From assembly GCA_943324055.2 (NCBI GenBank), contig CALPKD020000055.1, positions 1 to 7,192 of the forward strand: a stretch of DNA of 7,192 nt. Reading direction: 5' to 3'. The notes beneath the pieces are model-generated. The model saw nothing but the letters and a program-made list of their open reading frames with translations. It was not told the DNA's origin and ran no database searches. The translations under genes were made by a program, and so were the position numbers. This document shows, in pieces, positions 1-7,192 of the stretch; the first letter of the stretch is position 1, and every line of letters starts with the position of its first letter. The stretch is from Chitinophaga pinensis. GTDB lineage: Bacteria; Bacteroidota; Bacteroidia; Chitinophagales; Chitinophagaceae.

Positions 1-1098
1 AAAAATGGGCGCTGGGATTTTATCCTCAAATAAATGATGTGATCTTTTGTATTGTTTTCGAACATCTCTAAGTGCGTCTAATCCACCTGCCCTGTCAAAT
101 TTATTGATACCTATAATTTTGGCATAATCAATCATGTTTATTTTTTCCAATTGCGTTGGAGCCCCAAATTCAGGAGTCATGATATAAACAGGCACTGAAA
201 CATAATCCACAATCGTAGCATCATTTTGGCCCACACCTGCGGTCTCAATGATTATACAATCAAAACCAGCTTGCACACAAAGTTCAATGACGCCATCCAT
301 GGAATGTGCAATAGACTGTGCATCAGAACGCGTAGCTAAAGAACGCATAAATACATTGGGATGATGAATTGCATTCATTCGTATACGATCTCCCAATAAA
401 GCACCCCCTGTTTTGCGTTTAGACGGATCTACCGAAATGACCGCAATCGTTTTGGTAGGATTGGCCAATAAAAAATATTGAATCAGCCTATCACAAACCG
501 TTGATTTACCTGCCCCACCCGTGCCAGTCAAGCCAATGATAGGAATATTATGAGCCGACCGTTTCGACTTTTTTATTGCTTTAGATTTACCATTTTGTAA
601 AAGCGTTATCGCACGACTTAGGTCACGTGGATCTATTTTTTTTGCAATCGAAAGTTTAGGTAATTTATTTCCAGTATTTGGTTTTAATTCAAAGTCGCAA
701 ATTTTTATGACATCCAAAATCATCCCTACAATACCCATTTTAAGTCCATCATCGGGCAGGTATATTTTAGAGATTCCTATTTTTTGTAAATGCGCGACTT
801 CGCTTGGTTGTATGGTACCACCCCCTCCGCCAACAATTTTTACATGCTTGTATCCAGATTGATCTAATAAAGTTCGTACATAAGTAAAAAACTCAACGTG
901 CCCTCCTTGATAGGAAGTGATTGCAATACCTTGCACATCTTCCTCAATAGCGGCTTCTACAATTTCATGCGCTGAACGATTGTGCCCTAAATGAATAATT
1001 TCCACACCATTTTCTTGGAGCACCCTTCGCATGATATTAATAGATGCATCATGCCCATCAAATAAACTGGTAGACGTTAAAATTCTTACTTTATTCAT
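1..1098 (-). CDS. icmF: Fused isobutyryl-CoA mutase IcmF, N-terminal part (B12-binding and MeaB-like GTPase domains), cut by window edge
   Basis: I translated this by hand: 366 codons are open from an ATG at 1098 to the window edge, and an in-frame TAG four codons upstream fixes the start region. Residues 1-130 form a B12-binding domain: DGHDAS at 14-19 is the base-off motif with His16 as expected cobalt ligand, followed by SYQGGH at 62-67 and a GGGGG run at 90-94. Residues 185-366 form a MeaB-like G domain: Walker A GTGGAGKS at 192-199 (Lys198), SVDPSKRKTGG at 222-232, ETAGVGQ at 285-291, and the guanine-specificity motif NKFD at 332-335. This order (B12 domain, then G-protein chaperone) is that of IcmF, which interconverts isobutyryl-CoA and n-butyryl-CoA using adenosylcobalamin and GTP. 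Family members are about 1,100 residues, so the linker and catalytic mutase barrel lie outside the window. The substrate could differ (for example pivalyl- or isovaleryl-CoA) because the substrate-binding residues are not visible. The gene lies 41 bp downstream of pyrG on the same strand and may be cotranscribed with it. Confidence 0.93.
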   Translation of the reverse strand, partial: MNKVRILTSTSLFDGHDASINIMRRVLQENGVEIIHLGHNRSAHEIVEAAIEEDVQGIAITSYQGGHVEFFTYVRTLLDQSGYKHVKIVGGGGGTIQPSEVAHLQKIGISKIYLPDDGLKMGIVGMILDVIKICDFELKPNTGNKLPKLSIAKKIDPRDLSRAITLLQNGKSKAIKKSKRSAHNIPIIGLTGTGGAGKSTVCDRLIQYFLLANPTKTIAVISVDPSKRKTGGALLGDRIRMNAIHHPNVFMRSLATRSDAQSIAHSMDGVIELCVQAGFDCIIIETAGVGQNDATIVDYVSVPVYIMTPEFGAPTQLEKINMIDYAKIIGINKFDRAGGLDALRDVRKQYKRSHHLFEDKIPAPIF

Positions 1099-1107
1099 GT
1101 CATAAAA

Positions 1108-1121
1108 CTAACAAATGTTAG
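1108..1121. promoter_or_regulatory. 14-bp inverted repeat in the pyrG-icmF gap, candidate operator or hairpin
   Basis: The plus strand reads CTAACA-AA-TGTTAG: perfect 6-bp arms around two bases. It sits 9 bp upstream of the icmF ATG and 18 bp after the pyrG stop. In the direction of transcription it is followed by TTTT, so it could also fold as a weak AT-rich hairpin near the icmF translation start. It overlaps a TA-TTTG-like string, but the inner spacing is three bases rather than two, so I do not call a promoter. Its role is inference. Confidence 0.35.
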
Positions 1122-1139
1122 CGATATGACAAGGATAAA

Positions 1140-2866
<1,727 letters not shown>

Positions 2867-2869
2867 ATA

Positions 2870-2877
2870 CAAAACTA
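2870..2877 (-). promoter_or_regulatory. Candidate Bacteroidota -7 promoter element for pyrG
   Basis: On the minus strand this reads TAGTTTTG, an exact match to the Bacteroidota -7 consensus TAnnTTTG. Transcription would begin about 2863-2866, which coincides with the first base of the first leader hairpin and gives a leader of about 115-120 bases before pyrG. No clean TTG/TTTG -33 element lies at the usual distance; that stretch is only T-rich. The assignment therefore rests on one short motif and its position. Confidence 0.4.
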
Positions 2878-2903
2878 CGCCAAAAAAAGACGTTAAAAAA
2901 ATC

Positions 2904-2915
2904 CTGCCAAGGCAG
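2904..2915. promoter_or_regulatory. 12-bp dyad between divergent pyrG and hydrolase genes
   Basis: The plus strand reads CTGCC-AA-GGCAG, a perfect 5-bp inverted repeat in otherwise AT-rich DNA. It lies 27 bp upstream of the putative pyrG -7 element and 56 bp upstream of the hydrolase ATG. On the minus strand it is followed by GA and seven T residues, which resembles a small terminator, but no minus-strand gene enters from that side. An operator serving either gene, or a structure in the hydrolase leader, is possible; nothing more can be shown from sequence. Confidence 0.3.
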
Positions 2916-2971
2916 CGAACAATAAATGTTTATAAGTGTTATCTAAAAGTGAACATCTTAAAAATTACAAT

Positions 2972-3847
2972 ATGAAAAAACTCCTTTACACCCTATTTGC
3001 AGTCGTATTAACAGCTAGTTTATTGAGCTGGCAGTGGGAAAAAACACAACACGCTACAGTAAATAAGGCCGAAGTGATTGAATGTCTAAACATGGAGACG
3101 CAACAGGCTTATAAATTAGAGGCCTCTCAGCCTGCATTTGCTGCTTTACACCCAGCGCCATTAGTTGTGAATGCGGACCAATTACTAGGCAATATGGTCG
3201 TTTTTACAGCAGCCGATGGCAAGGAAGCCAATGCTTACTTTATCCCAGCTAAAAATAAATCAAATAAGTGGTTAATTGTAGTACAAGAATGGTGGGGTTT
3301 AAACGACAACATTAAAATGGAATCAGATAAGTATTATACTGATTTAGGTGATGTCAATGTAATGGCGGTAGATATGTATGATGGAAAAGTTGCTGCTACA
3401 CCAGATAGTGCTATGAAATTAATGCGCGGTGCAGATATGGCTAGAATGACTGCAATTATTCAAGGCGCCATCAAGCATGCTGGTAGCAAAGCTGCTATCT
3501 ATAGTGTGGGTTGGTGCTTTGGTGGAATGTGGAGTTTACAAACTGCAATTTTAGCTGGCCCGCAAGCAAAAGGAACCGTGATGTATTACGGTCGTCCTGA
3601 AACGGATATGGCAAAATTAAAATCCATTCAATGTGATATCATAGGATTCTTTGGTAATCAAGACCAATCCCCTTCTCCTGCAATGGTGAATGAGTTTGAG
3701 AAAAATATGAAAGAAGCTGGAAAAAATTTATCTGTAAATAGATATGAAGCAGGACATGGCTTTGCAAATCCAAGCAACCCAAGTTATAATGCAGCTGCAA
3801 AGGCAGATGCTTATACTAAAGCGATTGCTTTTTTGAACGCGCATTAA
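2972..3847 (+). CDS. Exported dienelactone hydrolase family protein
   Basis: This is a 291-residue alpha/beta hydrolase of the dienelactone hydrolase family. Residues 1-19 (MKKLL then a hydrophobic core) look like a Sec signal peptide or N-terminal anchor. No lipobox Cys is present, so a periplasmic or secreted location is inferred. Residues 25-70 form a linker of no recognised type. The hydrolase core runs from about 70 to the end. Visible active-site elements are QEWWG with Glu106 (the equivalent of the family's active-site Glu), the nucleophile elbow GWCFGG with Cys182, Asp231 in GNQDQSPSP, and His262 in AGHGF. This matches the Cys-Asp-His triad of the family, so it should be catalytically competent. 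The natural ester or lactone substrate is unknown, and no aromatic-degradation genes are nearby. I took the ATG at 2972 because it begins the signal peptide directly; an in-frame GTG at 2936 would add 12 polar residues in front. It is the only plus-strand gene, divergent from pyrG and convergent with proC. Confidence 0.9.
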   Translation: MKKLLYTLFAVVLTASLLSWQWEKTQHATVNKAEVIECLNMETQQAYKLEASQPAFAALHPAPLVVNADQLLGNMVVFTAADGKEANAYFIPAKNKSNKWLIVVQEWWGLNDNIKMESDKYYTDLGDVNVMAVDMYDGKVAATPDSAMKLMRGADMARMTAIIQGAIKHAGSKAAIYSVGWCFGGMWSLQTAILAGPQAKGTVMYYGRPETDMAKLKSIQCDIIGFFGNQDQSPSPAMVNEFEKNMKEAGKNLSVNRYEAGHGFANPSNPSYNAAAKADAYTKAIAFLNAH

Positions 3848-3869
3848 AAACGCCGACCTCGCTTACATT

Positions 3870-3956
3870 AAAAAAAGAGAAAGAAATACTATTCCGAGCG
3901 ACCATTCGAGCTTGCGAGCTGGGAGCCGAGGAATATTGTATTTTTTCTCTTTTTTT
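3870..3956. terminator. Long bidirectional terminator between convergent genes
   Basis: The arms 3870-3895 and 3930-3956 pair over about 25 bp: seven A with seven T, GAGAAA with TTTCTC, AAATAC with GTATTT, and TATTCC with GGAATA. They are interrupted only by a bulged G on the left and a bulged TT on the right. The 34-base centre is GC-rich and can form a small inner hairpin around AGCT-TGCG-AGCT. Because one end is A-rich and the other T-rich, it can terminate transcription in both directions: the hydrolase gene from the left and the purL-hldD-proC run from the right. It starts 22 bp after the hydrolase stop and ends 12 bp before the proC stop. Confidence 0.85.
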
Positions 3957-3968
3957 ATAAAGGGGTAC

Positions 3969-4769
3969 TTACATATCATTTTTGATCTTGCGATAACTAG
4001 CAGTAAGTCCACGAATTAAAGAGGAGCTGAAACCTTGATGTTCCATCTCGTTCAAACCCGCTATGGTACAGCCCATGGGCGTAGTTACTTTATCAATCTC
4101 TTGTTCGGGATGTGTATTTTTTGTAAGCAATAAATCGGCTGCTCCCTTCACCGTTTGTGCTGCGATTAATGAAGCTTGTGCAGCACTAAATCCTATTTCA
4201 ATTCCCCCTTGAATATTTGCTCTAATATATCTTAATGCATAAGCAGTGCCACAGGCCCCTAAAACTGTAGCAGCGTCCATTAATTTTTCATCAATTAATA
4301 TACTCTTCCCTAATTGGTTAAATAACGAACTAACAAATTCAACTTGATTACTAGCCGCCCCATTTGCACAAATGCAAGTCATGCTTTGTTGAATTGAAAT
4401 GGCAGTATTTGGCATGGCACGGAATAATGCAAAATCTGGAGCCAACATTTCTTCCAAATCCTTAATCCAGACTCCCGTGGCAACGCTAATAATAGTGTGT
4501 TGTACTGCATTTAAACAAGGTTTTATTTCTGCAACAATATCTTTTATTTGAAACGGTTTTACAGCAAGGATTACATAGTTTGCCTCCTTCACAGCTGCTT
4601 GATTGTCTGAGGTAATTGTTGCCCCTTTGTCCTCAAGATGTTTTAGCGTGCTAATGTTTCTTTTGGTAATCGTGATTTGATTTGCTTGTACAAATCCACT
4701 TGCAATTAATCCTTCTGCAATGGAAGACCCGAGGTTACCTCCACCTATAATGGCGATTTTATTTTTCAT
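3969..4769 (-). CDS. proC: Pyrroline-5-carboxylate reductase
   Basis: The enzyme reduces 1-pyrroline-5-carboxylate to L-proline with NAD(P)H, the last step of proline synthesis, in the cytoplasm. The protein is 266 residues, a normal length. An N-terminal Rossmann fold opens with IGGGNLG at 8-14, followed by VILAVKP, the usual segment after the nucleotide-binding region. The C-terminal helical dimerisation domain contains TPMGCTIAGL at 230-239, a close relative of the ProC family signature. Two positions differ from the common consensus: the usual GSGPAY loop reads ACGTAY (172-177), and Met232 stands where Gly is typical. These may be lineage variants; the rest of the protein fits well. The gene follows hldD by 50 bp on the same strand and ends beside the shared terminator, so it is probably last in that transcript. 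I see no strong promoter of its own in the 50-bp gap. Confidence 0.94.
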   Translation of the reverse strand: MKNKIAIIGGGNLGSSIAEGLIASGFVQANQITITKRNISTLKHLEDKGATITSDNQAAVKEANYVILAVKPFQIKDIVAEIKPCLNAVQHTIISVATGVWIKDLEEMLAPDFALFRAMPNTAISIQQSMTCICANGAASNQVEFVSSLFNQLGKSILIDEKLMDAATVLGACGTAYALRYIRANIQGGIEIGFSAAQASLIAAQTVKGAADLLLTKNTHPEQEIDKVTTPMGCTIAGLNEMEHQGFSSSLIRGLTASYRKIKNDM

Positions 4770-4819
4770 GAAATTTAGAGTTGATTGATAAGAAAAAATG
4801 AATACGATTCTGTCAAAAA

Positions 4820-5821
4820 TTAGTAACCCTTTTCGGGTACTAAATAATTTTTCACATAATCACTAACCCCTTCCTCTAAACTATAAAATTGAGCTACATA
4901 ACCTGCAGCACGAAGTTTGGTCATATTTGCCTCTGTAAAATATTGATACTTATCTCTGATATCTAATGGCATATCTATAAATTCAATATTGGGTTGCATC
5001 CCTTGTGCTATAAAAACATTTGCAGCTAAATCGTAAAATGACCTAGCCTTGCCTGTACCTAAATTATACAAACCATTTTTTTTACTATCCCATTTTTTTG
5101 AAATCATATCCTGCAGCATCCAATTAATCACTTTCACTACATCTTTAACATACACAAAATCCCTTAATTGTTCTCCGTCTTTAAACTCAGGATGATGACT
5201 TTTAAATAATTTTACTAAGCCTGTAGCTTTGATCTGATTAAAGGAATGAAATATCACACTCGCCATACGCGCTTTGTGTGTTTCATTTGGACCGTATACA
5301 TTAAAAAATTTCAAGCCGGTCCATACAGGTGGATGCGTTGGTTGTGCAATTGCCCACTTATCAAATTCATTTTTACTGATCCCGTAAGGATTCAAAGGCT
5401 CCAACTGATTTAGTATATCATGGCGGTCCTCATATCCGTGTTCCCCGTTACCATAGGTAGCAGCAGAAGATGCATAAATAAAAGGAATTTGTTTTTCAGT
5501 TGCGTAGTTCCAAAGAGACTTGGAATATTCCAAGTTCAACTCCTCATGAATTGCATAATTGAATTCAGTCGTATCAGTGCGAGCACCTAAATGCACAATG
5601 GCATCAATGGTAAAATCCAAATTAGGTAATTGTACCAAAAAAGCTTGGCGTTCAATTACTTTTATAAATTGCTTATGTTCCCAATTATGCCTTTTTGATT
5701 CTACGCCAAAATCATCTACTAATATCAATTGATTGAACCCTTGTTCATTTAAAAATTGAACAAACACAGAACCTATAAAGCCAGCGGTTCCTGTTACAAC
5801 GATCGTAGATTGTTTTGACAT
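4820..5821 (-). CDS. hldD: ADP-L-glycero-D-manno-heptose 6-epimerase
   Basis: This extended short-chain dehydrogenase of 333 residues converts ADP-D-glycero-D-manno-heptose to the L-glycero form, the precursor of the inner-core heptose of LPS. The N-terminal NADP-binding motif is TGTAGFIG at 10-17, followed by VDDFG. The active site shows YASSAATYG with Ser118/Ser119, and the YxxxK pair Tyr146 and Lys150 in NPYGISK. Features that point to HldD rather than GalE-like epimerases are FDKWA just after the YxxxK motif, KFFNVYGPNE, KARMASVIFHSFNQ, and the HPEFKDGEQLRDFVYV segment, which is typical of this family. Its ATG lies 4 bp after the purL stop, which implies cotranscription and perhaps translational coupling. 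proC follows after 50 bp. Its presence implies a Gram-negative cell with heptose-containing LPS. Confidence 0.93.
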   Translation of the reverse strand: MSKQSTIVVTGTAGFIGSVFVQFLNEQGFNQLILVDDFGVESKRHNWEHKQFIKVIERQAFLVQLPNLDFTIDAIVHLGARTDTTEFNYAIHEELNLEYSKSLWNYATEKQIPFIYASSAATYGNGEHGYEDRHDILNQLEPLNPYGISKNEFDKWAIAQPTHPPVWTGLKFFNVYGPNETHKARMASVIFHSFNQIKATGLVKLFKSHHPEFKDGEQLRDFVYVKDVVKVINWMLQDMISKKWDSKKNGLYNLGTGKARSFYDLAANVFIAQGMQPNIEFIDMPLDIRDKYQYFTEANMTKLRAAGYVAQFYSLEEGVSDYVKNYLVPEKGY

Positions 5822-5825
5822 ATAA

Positions 5826-7192
5826 TTAAGCTAATTTTTTTTCAATAGCGGTATCGTACTCATTTTTCCAATTGGCAATCATACCCCAATTTTCATTATT
5901 TACTAATACTTCATTATCCGTCACAGTCCCAATTGCAGCTACTTTAATCCCGTATTGAGCAGCCATTGTTTCGATGCTTGCAAGCGACGCTGCATCACAA
6001 GAAACCACCACCCTGCTTTGTGCTTCACCAACCCAATAAGCATCTGCACGTAAAGCACTGTTCAAAGAGGATACATTGAAGCCTTTATTATTTACAAAAG
6101 CAGACTCCAACAAAGTGACAATCAAGCCGCCTTCACTAATATCGTGTGCGCTAATGATTTTACTTTCTTTAATCAAATTTGCCACTAATTGTTGCAAAGA
6201 AAATTCAGTTTCTAAATCAAAATGAGGGGCTTGTGAATATTGAACCTCTTTTATTTTATTTAAATATTCCGAAGATCCGATATCATTTTTTTGCTCCCCT
6301 AATAATACAATTACGTCTCCTGCTTTTTTGAAATCTAATGTCATTCTAAATTTCATATCCTCTACTATTCCTACCATACCAATTGTTGGTGTTGGGAAAA
6401 CTGGACCATCTGGGTTTTGATTGTAGAAACTTACGTTACCTCCTGTTACAGGAGTATTGAATTTTCGACATGCAGCTCCCATCCCTTCCACTGATTTTAC
6501 AAATTGATAGTATACTTCAGGATCATAAGGATTACCAAAATTTAAACAGTTGGTAACGCCTATTGGCTCACCCCCTGAACAAACAATATTACGTGCCGAT
6601 TCTGCAACCGCAATCATGGCCCCTTGGTAAGGATCTGCAAAAACATATTTACTATTACAATCCACCGTCATAGCTAATGCTTTACCAGTTCCTTTTGCTA
6701 TCACTATTGATGCATCACTTGGTGCATTGGTAGACGTATTAGCGCCACCTACCATGCTATCATATTGTGTATATACCCAACGCTTTGAAGCAATATTTGG
6801 TAATTGAATTAATTCTTTAACCGTTGCTTTTAAATCTGTTGTGTCAGCAATTGAATGCATATCAAATGCATTTACTTTATCTAAATAGGCAGGTGCTTTA
6901 TATTCTCGTGTGTATACTGGAGCTCCACCACCTAATACCAATTCATACGCAGGTAACGATGCCTCTAATTCACCATGCATATAAAAATTCAGTAACCCAT
7001 CGTCTGTTACTTCGCCAATATTACTACAGGATAAATCCCACTTTTCAAACACTGCTAATACTTCAGCTTCTTTTCCTTTTTGCACACAAATCAACATACG
7101 TTCTTGGCTCTCACTTAATAGTAGTTCCCAAGCTTTCATATTTTGTTGACGCGTAGGCACTTTGTCTAAATCAATACGCATACCCACTCCCC
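5826..7192 (-). CDS. purL: Phosphoribosylformylglycinamidine synthase subunit PurL (short form), C-terminal part, cut by window edge
   Basis: PurL makes formylglycinamidine ribonucleotide from FGAR, ATP and ammonia in purine synthesis. About 454 residues are visible; short-form PurL proteins are around 740, so roughly the first 285, including the first ATP-binding region, lie beyond the right edge. The reading frame is open to the edge. The GTG at 7187 is not the start, because GMRIDLDKVP and LLSESQERML are internal family motifs. Other landmarks are the DCNSKYVFADPYQGA segment (about 6616-6663), NCLNFGNP (6528-6551), TGGNVSFYN, and SAHDISEGGL (about 6124-6153) in the second half-domain. The protein ends soon after the C-terminal AIR-synthetase-like fold, with no glutaminase domain, so this is the form that needs separate PurQ and PurS partners, which are not in the window. 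hldD follows after only 4 bp. Confidence 0.95.
   Translation of the reverse strand, partial: GVGMRIDLDKVPTRQQNMKAWELLLSESQERMLICVQKGKEAEVLAVFEKWDLSCSNIGEVTDDGLLNFYMHGELEASLPAYELVLGGGAPVYTREYKAPAYLDKVNAFDMHSIADTTDLKATVKELIQLPNIASKRWVYTQYDSMVGGANTSTNAPSDASIVIAKGTGKALAMTVDCNSKYVFADPYQGAMIAVAESARNIVCSGGEPIGVTNCLNFGNPYDPEVYYQFVKSVEGMGAACRKFNTPVTGGNVSFYNQNPDGPVFPTPTIGMVGIVEDMKFRMTLDFKKAGDVIVLLGEQKNDIGSSEYLNKIKEVQYSQAPHFDLETEFSLQQLVANLIKESKIISAHDISEGGLIVTLLESAFVNNKGFNVSSLNSALRADAYWVGEAQSRVVVSCDAASLASIETMAAQYGIKVAAIGTVTDNEVLVNNENWGMIANWKNEYDTAIEKKLA

Noticed and set aside
1..1098. Separate MeaB or small mutase subunit instead of fused IcmF
   Set aside because: The B12-binding domain and the G domain are in one uninterrupted frame in the IcmF order, so stand-alone proteins are not supported.
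2896..2915. Minus-strand intrinsic terminator (dyad followed by seven T)
   Set aside because: The stem is only 4-5 bp and no minus-strand gene reads into it; the neighbouring hydrolase gene is transcribed away on the plus strand.
2936..2971. GTG start for the hydrolase gene at 2936
   Set aside because: It would place 12 polar residues in front of an otherwise standard signal peptide beginning MKKLL at 2972.
6824..7156. Plus-strand 110-codon open frame opposite purL
   Set aside because: It is antisense to conserved PurL sequence; its Leu/His/Tyr-rich composition is what the complement of such coding sequence gives.
7185..7187. GTG as the purL start codon
   Set aside because: The residues that follow are internal PurL motifs, and the frame stays open to the window edge, so the gene is truncated by the window.

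Overview
The window looks like housekeeping chromosome from an AT-rich member of the Bacteroidota. The evidence is the style of the CTP synthase and heptose-epimerase proteins, A/T-rich start regions without clear Shine-Dalgarno sequences, and a TAnnTTTG-type -7 element upstream of pyrG. A short-form PurL without a fused glutaminase domain, together with a fused IcmF-type mutase, fits a Chitinophagales/Cytophagales-like lineage better than Bacteroides, but that placement is inference. I see no transfer RNA or ribosomal RNA gene, no CRISPR array, no insertion sequence and no phage gene.

Layout from left to right. (1) Positions 1-1098, minus strand: the N-terminal third of a fused isobutyryl-CoA mutase (IcmF), with a B12-binding domain followed by a MeaB-like GTPase; it runs off the left edge. 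(2) Positions 1140-2747, minus strand: complete CTP synthase, pyrG, lying 41 bp upstream of icmF in the same direction. (3) Positions 2748-2971: a divergent intergenic region. It holds a structured pyrG leader with three predicted hairpins, a -7-like promoter element and a small dyad. (4) Positions 2972-3847, plus strand: the only plus-strand gene, an exported dienelactone-hydrolase-family protein with an intact Cys-Asp-His triad. (5) Positions 3870-3956: a large inverted repeat with A-rich and T-rich ends, acting as a shared terminator between convergent genes. (6) Positions 3969-7192, minus strand: a run transcribed purL (partial, C-terminal part) then hldD then proC. The purL-hldD gap is 4 bp and the hldD-proC gap is 50 bp.

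The genes cover nucleotide synthesis (PurL, PyrG), LPS core heptose (HldD), proline synthesis (ProC) and B12-dependent acyl-CoA rearrangement (IcmF). They do not form one pathway; the purL-hldD-proC run looks like a mixed housekeeping operon. I found no convincing undescribed multi-gene system. The parts most worth a second look are non-coding: the three-hairpin pyrG leader with a possible alternative pairing, the elaborate terminator that may be a dispersed repeat, and the palindrome just upstream of icmF.
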